A stretch of 29,297 nucleotides of DNA from a virus: IMG/VR virus record IMGVR_UViG_3300039043_000094, positions 1-29,297 of that record. One strand, given 5' to 3'. Below, one piece after another: positions 14,072-20,955 of this stretch; position 1 is the stretch's first letter, and the number at the start of each line of letters is the position of its first letter. The notes under the pieces are model-generated. The model had not been told where the DNA came from. It saw nothing but the letters and a program-made list of their open reading frames with translations, and did not search any database. A program made the translations under genes and the position numbers.

Positions 14072-15685
14072 CTATCCTAAAGAAGCACCATCTATAATAT
14101 TTCTCTCCAAACTTTGTGCTGTGGTTACATCTTGCGATACTACAAATGCTCTAACCGGTTGTTGTTGTTGTCCAGTAATTGCTTCTGCAAGTTGATTAGT
14201 ACCCCCTGCACCTACTATGTTGAATGCAGGTGGAGCTGTGGAAACAGAAGGTGTATTTATTGAAGCAGTATTTGGTGAAGCAATACCTGATGGTGTTTTT
14301 GGATCATTTGTTGATGTAATAGCTTTTACATTAGCAAGTCCTGATGCTATTATACCAGCAGCACCAACAAATCCAAATATACCACCTTGTGCTAGTGCTT
14401 TATTAGCTCCTGCGAAAGTATCTCTAATAGCATTAGCTATAGCAATACCTTTTGCAAATTTTGAATTTTGTCCTACAAGAGCAATTGCACCATTAATACC
14501 TTGTTGTATTGCTTGTTTTTTGAAATCTTCTAATTCTTTTGTTCTTTTCTTTTCATCTTCAGCAGATTTCTTTTTAGCATCATCTATTTCTTTTAGTCTT
14601 GCTAATTCTTCTGCTTTAGCTTCATCTTCTAATCTTTTTTCTTCTGCTTTTTGTTCGTTTTTTAAAGCTATGGTTTGTGATGTAACTTCTTTTTGTTTTG
14701 TTAAACGTGCAGTTTCTAATTGTATTACTCTAGCTCTTAATTGTGCTTCTTCATCTAAATCAGCTTTTGTAGATTTACCCAAAGCATTCTCTTCTTGTTT
14801 AGCTTGTAATCTAAGTTTTGCTGCTTCTATTTCTTTATTTGTAATATCTGCTTCAATTTGTCCTGCTTCTTCCAAAAAACCTATTCTTTCTTCAATGGTA
14901 AACTTTTCTCTGTTTACAGCTTTTTCTAATGCATTTGCTCTATCTCTGTCTGCTTTAGCTCTCTGTACTAATAAATCTCTTTCTATTTTATCTGCTTCAG
15001 CTCTTTGGTCTGCTATTTCACCTGCTATCTTACCTTCCTCTACAGTTGCTTTTATAAATTCATTTGTTTTATCTATAGCTTGTTGAGTTTTATCTACAAT
15101 ATTCTCTACACCTAAAGTAACTTTAGCAGCAGCGTTTACTGCTACTTTACCTGCTTCTTTAAATTTACCTTGAAATAATAAACCAATAGCTTGTGCTAAC
15201 TTAGGTACTAATTCTAATAATCCATTGAATCTATTTATCAAGTTTTCCTTAATTAGATTAGTAAAATCTGATAATGCTTTTTGTGGATTTGTAAATAGTG
15301 AAATTAGATTCTCACCTAAATCTGCAACTGCATCTAAGAATTGTCCAGTTACAGCACCAATAACACCCATAAGTTTTGCAAACTTGTTTTGTCCTTCTTC
15401 ACTTCTAGTAAATGCTTGTCCTATAGCTGTAATGGCAATTAGTAAAGCTCCAATACCTGTAGCTGCTATCGCTACCTTTAAAGATTTAAAACCAAGTACT
15501 GCTTTCTTTACACTTTTTAAAATACCAGTAAAACCAGATATTGCACCACCTGTCATTTTATCAAGTGAATTAGTAAGTTCTCCTGTAGTTTCGTTTGTTG
15601 TTTCTACAGATTTGTTTACTTCTTTTATACTATCTACTGCTTCTTTAGAATCTGTTTCAAGTTGTATTACTATTTTTTCTGCCAT
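14072..15685 (-). CDS. Tail tape measure protein (short)
   Basis: 537 residues. An N-terminal heptad region (MAEKIVIQLETDSKEAVDSI, then KEVNKSVETTNETTGELTNS) is followed by hydrophobic helices at about 70-90 and 110-125 (LKVAIAATGIGALLIAITAI). Residues 180-390 are a long, highly charged coiled coil of Lys/Glu/Ala. The C-terminus has FAKGIAIANAIRDTFAGANK, then ALAQGGIFGFVGAAGIIASG, a hydrophobic pattern typical of the end of tape measure proteins in Bacteroidetes phages. At about 0.15 nm per residue the tail would be near 80 nm (inference). It is preceded by tail genes but followed by head genes, an unusual place. Confidence 0.75.
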   Translation of the reverse strand: MAEKIVIQLETDSKEAVDSIKEVNKSVETTNETTGELTNSLDKMTGGAISGFTGILKSVKKAVLGFKSLKVAIAATGIGALLIAITAIGQAFTRSEEGQNKFAKLMGVIGAVTGQFLDAVADLGENLISLFTNPQKALSDFTNLIKENLINRFNGLLELVPKLAQAIGLLFQGKFKEAGKVAVNAAAKVTLGVENIVDKTQQAIDKTNEFIKATVEEGKIAGEIADQRAEADKIERDLLVQRAKADRDRANALEKAVNREKFTIEERIGFLEEAGQIEADITNKEIEAAKLRLQAKQEENALGKSTKADLDEEAQLRARVIQLETARLTKQKEVTSQTIALKNEQKAEEKRLEDEAKAEELARLKEIDDAKKKSAEDEKKRTKELEDFKKQAIQQGINGAIALVGQNSKFAKGIAIANAIRDTFAGANKALAQGGIFGFVGAAGIIASGLANVKAITSTNDPKTPSGIASPNTASINTPSVSTAPPAFNIVGAGGTNQLAEAITGQQQQPVRAFVVSQDVTTAQSLERNIIDGASLG

Positions 15686-15816
15686 CTCAATTCTTTTTTA
15701 ATCTTTCTACCTGCACCCATTAGTCCTTTAGGTAAGTGATATTTACCTTGTGCTATACGAATGTTTTCCGTTTCACCATTTGCTAGTTTTAGTAAATCTA
15801 AAATGTTTTGTATCAT
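15670..15816 (-). CDS. Hypothetical 48-residue basic protein
   Basis: Opens MIQNILDLLKLANGETENIR and continues IAQGKYHLPKGLMGAGRKIK, ending KELRWQKK. The N-terminal half is helical and the C-terminal third strongly basic. The ATG overlaps the stop of the upstream tail gene in an ATGA, and the 3' end runs 16 bp into the tape measure gene, so it fills the gap exactly as a coupled gene would. A small protein at this place could be a tail assembly factor; nothing in the sequence proves it. Confidence 0.65.
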   Translation of the reverse strand: MIQNILDLLKLANGETENIRIAQGKYHLPKGLMGAGRKIKKELRWQKK

Positions 15817-17855
15817 AAGTCATTAATTAATTCTAAGTTACTTTCACCTGTTAGTAAGTTTGTAGATATACTATTTATTTTATACTTGTTACCTGATATA
15901 ATAAATCTATCACCCAATCCAAAGTTTAGTAGGATTCTCTGTGGTAAATATGCTTTAAGTTTTGTTAATCTTTGTTTTGGATTGAATATACTATTTATGT
16001 AGCTTAAATAAAATTCAGTAAACAAATCATTAGTAAAAGTTGTATCTCCTGTCCATTCACTTTGCTCTCTGTTAAAATTTAACTGACTTGTATTTGTACC
16101 TGAGCTATTGGATGGACTATTGAATGGTAAGTTTACGTTAGTTATTTGTTTATGACTACTTGCAACATTATCAGAATTTACAACATCTACAAAACTTATA
16201 CCACCAGTATTAACTAACAAAGGATAAAATAATAAAGGTTCTCCTAAATATGCTTGTTGGTTACTATCTACGTTATATCCAATTTGAATATCTTTTTGTG
16301 TACCACCATTTACATCATTAAGTCTTTCAAACAACATATGTCCAAAAGGTGCTTCTACTTTATATAGTTGTCCTGCTATTTCAGTATCACCTGTAAATCT
16401 AAACTCTCCCCAATGTCTGTTATTTAATTCACCAAATTTATTTGCAAGAAAAGTTTTTGTGTCTTTGAATTTAAATATAAGTTCTCTATATGGTAAAGCT
16501 ACATCTACTTTACTATTCTTAACATCTACAAATTCTGTAATATCAAATGTATTTGTGCTTGTATAGAAAGCATCTAAGGTTTGTACTTTTATTGTACCAC
16601 TATCTTCAAAAGCAGTAAGGTTAAATAGCTTAAATAAACCTGTAAGAAAATCTATAATTTTTATATCTGGTATTTGTCTTGATACATTAAAAGTAAAAGA
16701 ACCACTTGTAGCAAATGTACCTGTTGAGAAATCTTTTGTAATTGTTGCTTCATCTGGTTCATCATAAGTTATTCTCCATACTATACTTGAAAAAGTTATA
16801 CTTGATGAAGCTGTAATAAAAACATTGTATGCACCATTACCCATATCAAAATCCCCTGTATGTGCATTAATTTCTTTTGCAGTAGCAGTAATACCTGTTT
16901 CACTAAACACACTTACACCATCTTTTAGTATTTCTATATCGTAAGAAGTAGAACCAGACCTAACCAAGTCTAATTCAAACTCTGTAAAAAATTCACTTTC
17001 AGTACCGATTATATTTAAAGTTGTTGTAGTTATTTGTATTTGTCTATCTGTAGTATCAGCAGTCCAACCATCTACCTGAGTTTCAAAATTACTTGTACTA
17101 CCTGATAAATCTTCTACTGCACCACTTTTTCTGTGTAACCACATAAACAAATGGTCCATCTCTGTAATACTTGTGTTTTTAAAAAAATCTGTACTAAATG
17201 TTAAACCAAAATCTGTTTCTATTTGTTCTATAATTTTATTTACTCTTATTGCATATTTTAATTCGTTAAACTTAACACCTTGTTCTTTACCAGTACCACT
17301 ACCTGCATAGTATAAGTTATCAGCATTATTAGCGTGTGAAGAGCTATCATAAAACAATCTTTGGGAGTGTGTAATCAAAGGTACTATGATGTGATTGCTA
17401 CTACTCTCTGCTGTAGTAAGTTTTGTTTCTATTGTGGAAGCATCATAATTTAAATCGTATGCTGTTAAATTTAAATCTGAAAGTTTAGAATCACCAAGTT
17501 TGTCTTTTAAATCTACAGTACTACCAAAGAATGTAATTTTATAAGTATCTGGTTTGTTGTTTTTTAAATCAACACCTTCAAGTTTTACTTTACCACTTCT
17601 AAAAGGTAGATAGTTTAGTTCTATAGTTGCATCTACTTTTTTTCTACCATCAAAACCACCTACTATATCAAACTTGTAGTAGTGTTTAAATATTTTATTA
17701 TTTGCTTTAGATGCAGGTACATTGAATGACTGACTAAAAGTTGTAAAAACTTTTTCAATGTCTTTTATGTTTTGTATGCTATCTGTAATAGTAACACTCT
17801 CATCTTTGAAAAGTTCTACTTGGTCTGTGCCAATAAACAACTGTATTACTTGCAT
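15813..17855 (-). CDS. Large tail protein, possibly tail hub/baseplate
   Basis: 680 residues. The N-terminal 110 residues contain SIQNIKDIEKVFTTFSQSFN, VPASKANNKIFKHYYKFDI and ELNYLPFRSGKVKLEGVDLK with TYKITFFG, a block I associate with a large tail protein of uncultured marine Bacteroidetes phages. The middle is beta-rich (Ser/Thr/Asp repeats around 250-360), and the C-terminus ends FGLGDRFIISGNKYKINSIS, then NLLTGESNLELINDL. The size and the final 'I-S-G-N-K-Y-K-I-N-S-I' segment recall hub-type proteins, but I see no catalytic domain. It starts one base inside the upstream stop. The tail role is well supported by neighbours; the hub assignment is tentative. Confidence 0.5.
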   Translation of the reverse strand: MQVIQLFIGTDQVELFKDESVTITDSIQNIKDIEKVFTTFSQSFNVPASKANNKIFKHYYKFDIVGGFDGRKKVDATIELNYLPFRSGKVKLEGVDLKNNKPDTYKITFFGSTVDLKDKLGDSKLSDLNLTAYDLNYDASTIETKLTTAESSSNHIIVPLITHSQRLFYDSSSHANNADNLYYAGSGTGKEQGVKFNELKYAIRVNKIIEQIETDFGLTFSTDFFKNTSITEMDHLFMWLHRKSGAVEDLSGSTSNFETQVDGWTADTTDRQIQITTTTLNIIGTESEFFTEFELDLVRSGSTSYDIEILKDGVSVFSETGITATAKEINAHTGDFDMGNGAYNVFITASSSITFSSIVWRITYDEPDEATITKDFSTGTFATSGSFTFNVSRQIPDIKIIDFLTGLFKLFNLTAFEDSGTIKVQTLDAFYTSTNTFDITEFVDVKNSKVDVALPYRELIFKFKDTKTFLANKFGELNNRHWGEFRFTGDTEIAGQLYKVEAPFGHMLFERLNDVNGGTQKDIQIGYNVDSNQQAYLGEPLLFYPLLVNTGGISFVDVVNSDNVASSHKQITNVNLPFNSPSNSSGTNTSQLNFNREQSEWTGDTTFTNDLFTEFYLSYINSIFNPKQRLTKLKAYLPQRILLNFGLGDRFIISGNKYKINSISTNLLTGESNLELINDL

Positions 17856-19030
17856 TATCTGATTGTGTTAATCTTATCAAAAGCATAATCAAATTCTATT
17901 GTGTATTGTACCAGTCTATCATTTAAAGTTGTCTTGTAAGTTACATTGCTTGTTTTTGGTATGATAGGTAGTACAAGTTCTCTGTCTGTAAGTTTTGTAA
18001 GAAATACTTGCTCTGATAACAAAAGTTGTTTTATCACTTCTTCATAGTCATCAGATAAATAACCAGTATTAAGTGTAATGCTTTCTTTTCCTAATTTATC
18101 ATATTGTGATACTTGTGGTTTGCTAACGACATATGAAGGAGTTTCTGTAGTAAAATCAACAAGATTAGATTTAAAAGTTTGTCCAGTAGTATTTAAGCTC
18201 TCTGTAGATTTCAAGCTAAAGTGCAAATCTTGTAAAGCACCAAACTTATTTACAAATGTAACTTTTATTGGAGTGTATTTTGTTTCTGGTTCTGTTTTTA
18301 TCTTTATGACTTCTGTACCATTTTCTGAATTGACATACAACTCATCTACAAGTCCATCATCTATATCACAAAGAAAATCATCAAGTAAAGTATTATCTTC
18401 TAATGTACCACCATCAGCTAGTACCCTTTCTCTATAGTTGTCTGTGTTATCACTACCTGATACTGTTATGTAATCTATTTGTGCATTTGTGTTTGTAGAA
18501 GTAGATACTGATTGTGTTCTTTTTACTGTGCCTTCAAATAAAAATGTTACAGAATCTGTTATGCCTGTATATACTGGTACTCTTACATTCTCATCATTTA
18601 GTCTAAATATAACTTGATTGGATTGTAAAGATCCTGTGTCTATTGTCTTTGCATTTGTAGGATTTGCACCATCTTCATAATATCCATATCCATCAAAAGC
18701 TACAAAACCATTTGTATTGTCAGGTTTGACAGTTGCTGTAGCAGAACCACTTGAAACTGTAGTACTAATAATAGCGTTTACCCAAACCACTTGACTATCA
18801 TAAGTACCATTGAATGTAATGTCTAAATAATCTCTTATAAGCTCTGCTACTTCAAAAACTATATATCCTGATGTAACTACACTTTTGGTTATTGTATATT
18901 TAGGATTCGCTACAGAAGCATTCGCTACAAATGTACCTGTGTATATATAAAGGTTGAGTGTAGCAGTTGCAATATTTGTTTGTGCTACTTTTAAATAAAA
19001 AGGACTTCTTACGTTTATCTTAGTTGCCAA
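17855..19030 (-). CDS. Tail protein, possibly distal-tail-like
   Basis: 391 residues, beta-rich. It begins MATKINVRSPFYLKVAQTNI, which I recognise from a conserved structural protein of marine Bacteroidetes phages, then has ATLNLYIYTGT and VFEVAELIRDYLDITFNG. The C-terminal part has YTPIKVTFVNKFGALQDLHF, SLKSTESLNTTGQTFKSNLV and VFLTKLTDRELVLPIIPKTS, then YTIEFDYAFDKINTIR. The start codon is TTG at 19030, inside the last codons of the preceding gene; there is no alternative ATG that keeps the conserved N-terminus. Order (terminator, gp10-like, this gene, the 680-residue protein, tape measure) supports a tail role. Confidence 0.55.
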   Translation of the reverse strand: MATKINVRSPFYLKVAQTNIATATLNLYIYTGTFVANASVANPKYTITKSVVTSGYIVFEVAELIRDYLDITFNGTYDSQVVWVNAIISTTVSSGSATATVKPDNTNGFVAFDGYGYYEDGANPTNAKTIDTGSLQSNQVIFRLNDENVRVPVYTGITDSVTFLFEGTVKRTQSVSTSTNTNAQIDYITVSGSDNTDNYRERVLADGGTLEDNTLLDDFLCDIDDGLVDELYVNSENGTEVIKIKTEPETKYTPIKVTFVNKFGALQDLHFSLKSTESLNTTGQTFKSNLVDFTTETPSYVVSKPQVSQYDKLGKESITLNTGYLSDDYEEVIKQLLLSEQVFLTKLTDRELVLPIIPKTSNVTYKTTLNDRLVQYTIEFDYAFDKINTIR

Positions 19031-19526
19031 TTGTACTACTTCTTAAAAATTCTTCTAAATCTAATCTATATGCTTTTACCATATCTTCTGGTAATTTATC
19101 AAATGCTTGTTTAAAACTCTTAGTAAAGAAGTTACTAGGTTTTATACCTTTATTGTATATGCTTCTTGCTAACAAGTATTGTAAACTCTTACGTTTTATA
19201 AATCTACCTTGTGCATCTCTTGTACCTTTTATGTTTCTTCTTACCATCCACTTATCAAGAGCTTTGGGTGGTGGCATTTTATCTTTGTAACTAAATGGTG
19301 TATTGTATTTACGTTTCTTACCACTTACACCCCTGTCTTGATATATACCATATTCTTCCATAAAGAAGTTTAGTATAAATGCAACAGCAGAAGTTGTAAG
19401 GTCATATCTCAAACTATTATACAAATCTTTACTAGCGTTTTTCTTACCTTTTGTAAGTCGTGTTCTGGATTGTTGTATTACACGCTTTGCAAATTTGTTT
19501 AATATTTCTTCAGTATTGTTCAACAT
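19020..19526 (-). CDS. Tail completion / head-tail joining protein, gp10-like
   Basis: 168 basic residues. Early helix MLNNTEEILNKFAKRVIQQS is followed by ARTRLTKGKKNASKDLYNSL-type sequence. A central block EEYGIYQDRGVSGKKRKYNT with PFSYKDKMPPPKALDKWMVR follows, and then LARSIYNKGIKPSNFFTKSF. The 'Y-G-x-Y-x-D-R-G' to 'I-x-x-x-G-I-x-P-(S)-x-F-F' layout is that of HK97 gp10-like tail completion proteins, and the length fits. It sits between the tail terminator-like and tail genes with 6-11 bp overlaps. It probably joins tail and head or caps the tube. Confidence 0.65.
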   Translation of the reverse strand: MLNNTEEILNKFAKRVIQQSRTRLTKGKKNASKDLYNSLRYDLTTSAVAFILNFFMEEYGIYQDRGVSGKKRKYNTPFSYKDKMPPPKALDKWMVRRNIKGTRDAQGRFIKRKSLQYLLARSIYNKGIKPSNFFTKSFKQAFDKLPEDMVKAYRLDLEEFLRSSTIGN

Positions 19527-19990
19527 AAGTACAAGTCGTTGTGTATTGTTAAATCAAATGTAGATGCCCAACCACCAAGTTGGTTTTCAAATCTATCATA
19601 AAAAGGTTCACAGCTTGGTGTACCTAACAATTGATATTTGTCAAAGTATGGTGTGCCTTGTCTTAGCAATCCAAACAATCTATTCTGTACAGCTAGTTGT
19701 GTGTTCAGTACATCTTGTTCATTGTTGTTTCCTACAAATATGTCTGTTACTTCGCTTTTGCTCAAATCTATAATATCCATAGAAAGTATTGTAATGTTGA
19801 ATGTAAGTATTTGCTCTGCTATTGTAACATTGTTTATTATGATATGTGTCAAAGGGAATATGGTTTGTTTAGATAAATCTATTTCTGTCAAATCACCTGT
19901 GGTTACTGTGTTTACATTCTCATCTAACAAGAGTGTATCTTTAAGTGTTTGTGTTACTAAGTAATATGCTCTTACACCTTGATTAGCCAT
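19520..19990 (-). CDS. Tail terminator-like protein
   Basis: 156 residues of mixed alpha/beta. It begins MANQGVRAYYLVTQTLKDTL, then has a strand pattern FPLTHIIINNVTIAEQILTF and NITILSMDIIDLSK. A helix LNTQLAVQNRLFGLLRQG follows, and the C-terminal strand reads NQLGGWASTFDLTIHNDLYL. The pattern helix - strand - strand - helix (with N-R-L/T in the helix) - strand fits gpU/terminator-like proteins that stop tail growth. It overlaps the chaperone frame-B gene by 8 bp and the gp10-like gene by 7 bp. The terminator call is from fold pattern and neighbours. Confidence 0.55.
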   Translation of the reverse strand: MANQGVRAYYLVTQTLKDTLLLDENVNTVTTGDLTEIDLSKQTIFPLTHIIINNVTIAEQILTFNITILSMDIIDLSKSEVTDIFVGNNNEQDVLNTQLAVQNRLFGLLRQGTPYFDKYQLLGTPSCEPFYDRFENQLGGWASTFDLTIHNDLYLC

Positions 19991-20210
19991 TTCTTCTAAT
20001 TCTTTTTGTTTCTATTTCGTTTTTCTCTTTCATAAATTCTAAAGCATATAGACATTCGTGTACGTTTAATTTAGTGATATCTTTAAATCGTGTAATATCT
20101 CCGTTAGCGAGTCCAAATACTGATTGATACCAACCCCATTTTTGTCCAAAGGTTGCAACTCTTGAAAGGTTATCCCCTGTCTGTGTGTAGAGTGAATCAT
20201 AACTTGACAT
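19983..20210 (-). CDS. Tail assembly chaperone, frameshift extension (GT-like)
   Basis: 75 residues if read from its own ATG (MSSYDSLYTQTGDNLSRVAT). Its frame is reached from the upstream chaperone gene by a -1 shift at a run of nine T (20230-20238). The shifted frame is open from there through this ATG, so a 242-residue fusion (160 + 82) is expected. The extension has KWGWYQSVFGLANGDITRFK and NVHECLYALEFMKEKNEIE, a helical chaperone-like tail that I associate with this family. GGGAAGGAG just before the ATG might allow internal start as well. The pair corresponds to gpG/gpGT of lambda, which load tail tube on the tape measure. Confidence 0.65.
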   Translation of the reverse strand: MSSYDSLYTQTGDNLSRVATFGQKWGWYQSVFGLANGDITRFKDITKLNVHECLYALEFMKEKNEIETKRIRRNG

Positions 20211-20710
20211 AACTCCTTCCCTAAATTGTAAAAAAAAAGTATAGAACTCATAACTACGGATAACGGCATTTCCTTGTATTTAAGAGCGTTTCTCGGCTCG
20301 TATGGTACTATATTATATTTATCAGAATATCTGCTCTGTATCGGTCTGTAAAGCACAGCCATTGCTTTCTCTATGTTATCCCAATCACCTAAAAACGTAT
20401 CTATGTCTATATATTCACCAAAAGTCATCTCATCAAGATTGGGTATAAATCCATATTCTTTTTTACCAAGTTTGAATCTTTGTATAAGTGTAGGTGATTC
20501 TTTAAACATCAAAGAAATCTTTTCTACGATCCTACTTACATCTGATGCTTTGATATATCTTGCTACTTTGTCTGATACATTACAAAAGATTGAAATCATC
20601 TTAAGTGCAAGTTGATTGTCTGATAAATCTTCAGGTAGCTTTAAGTACTCTTGGTATTGTCCTAAAGTTATATCGCTTAATGATGTAGGTACTCTCAATT
20701 CATACTTCAT
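20066..20710 (-). CDS. Tail assembly chaperone (G-like)
   Basis: 214 residues, helical. It begins MKYELRVPTSLSDITLGQYQ, then EYLKLPEDLSDNQLALKMIS and IFCNVSDKVARYIKASDVSR. A block KLGKKEYGFIPNLDEMTFGE, YIDIDTFLGDWDNIEKAMAV and LYRPI follows. This layout (a 'ITLGQYQEYL' start, then F-I-P-x-L-D-x-M-T-x-G-E-Y-I-D) is one I know from tail chaperone genes of Bacteroidetes siphoviruses. Two products are expected: this one and the -1 frameshift fusion that shares residues 1-160. It opens the tail operon after promoter site C. It is 4.4 kb from the tape measure rather than next to it. Confidence 0.65.
   Translation of the reverse strand: MKYELRVPTSLSDITLGQYQEYLKLPEDLSDNQLALKMISIFCNVSDKVARYIKASDVSRIVEKISLMFKESPTLIQRFKLGKKEYGFIPNLDEMTFGEYIDIDTFLGDWDNIEKAMAVLYRPIQSRYSDKYNIVPYEPRNALKYKEMPLSVVMSSILFFYNLGKELCQVMIHSTHRQGITFQELQPLDKNGVGINQYLDSLTEILHDLKISLN
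20229..20239 (-). other. Probable -1 programmed frameshift site
   Basis: Minus strand reads C-T9-A. In the chaperone frame this is CTT TTT TTT TAC, which contains the canonical slippery heptamer T TTT TTT. A -1 shift gives TTA CAA TTT AGG GAA and stays open into the overlapping ORF down to 19983. Position, direction (-1) and gene family all agree with tail chaperone frameshifting. Confidence 0.7.
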
Positions 20711-20715
20711 AATAA

Positions 20716-20742
20716 TATAACGTATAAATCAAATGTTTTTAG
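20716..20742 (-). promoter_or_regulatory. Putative phage late promoter (site C)
   Basis: Minus strand: CTAAA(A) (20742-20737), about 13-14 bases, ACGTTATA (20723-20716), 5 bases, ATG of the chaperone gene. It begins a few bases after the T-tract of the 20753-20768 terminator, the same arrangement as at sites A and B. Confidence 0.6.
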
Positions 20743-20745
20743 AAA

Positions 20746-20768
20746 CAAAAAATCCTACCGAAGTAGGA
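20746..20768 (-). terminator. Intrinsic terminator after mini-gene 20783-20905
   Basis: Minus strand: TCCTAC / GTAGGA stem (6 bp) with a TTCG tetraloop, followed by TTTTTTG. The stem starts 14 bases after the mini-gene stop codon and separates it from the tail operon. Confidence 0.85.
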
Positions 20769-20782
20769 CTTTAAGTTGATAC

Positions 20783-20905
20783 TTATTTTATCTTGAGAAA
20801 ATCTCTCTTGATTACTTGTTCGTATTCTTTACTAAAAACAAAATCAAAGTATTCTTTTTTAGTAATTGCATTCCCTGTCAAAGGGTGTACATAGTTTTTT
20901 TCCAT
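20783..20905 (-). CDS. Hypothetical 40-residue protein (inserted mini-gene)
   Basis: Reads MEKNYVHPLTGNAITKKEYF, then DFVFSKEYEQVIKRDFLKIK. It is soluble, charged and probably helical at the C-terminus; not recognised. It follows terminase by 50 bases. The A/T leader CTTTAAAATTAATTAAT before the ATG matches the leader of two other mini-genes, and a -7-like TATATTTA lies 23 bases before the ATG. A terminator follows. It is the fourth one-gene unit placed between virion operons. Confidence 0.6.
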   Translation of the reverse strand: MEKNYVHPLTGNAITKKEYFDFVFSKEYEQVIKRDFLKIK

Positions 20906-20928
20906 ATTAATTAATTTTAAAGTTCAAG

Positions 20929-20936
20929 TAAATATA
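20929..20936 (-). promoter_or_regulatory. Host-type -7-like box of mini-gene 20783-20905
   Basis: TATATTTA on the minus strand resembles TAnnTTTG with one mismatch, at the same distance from the ATG as at the other mini-genes. No TTTG lies about 20 bases upstream, so this is a weak call supported mainly by the shared leader. Confidence 0.3.
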
Positions 20937-20955
20937 CATAATTTTTAATAAACAC

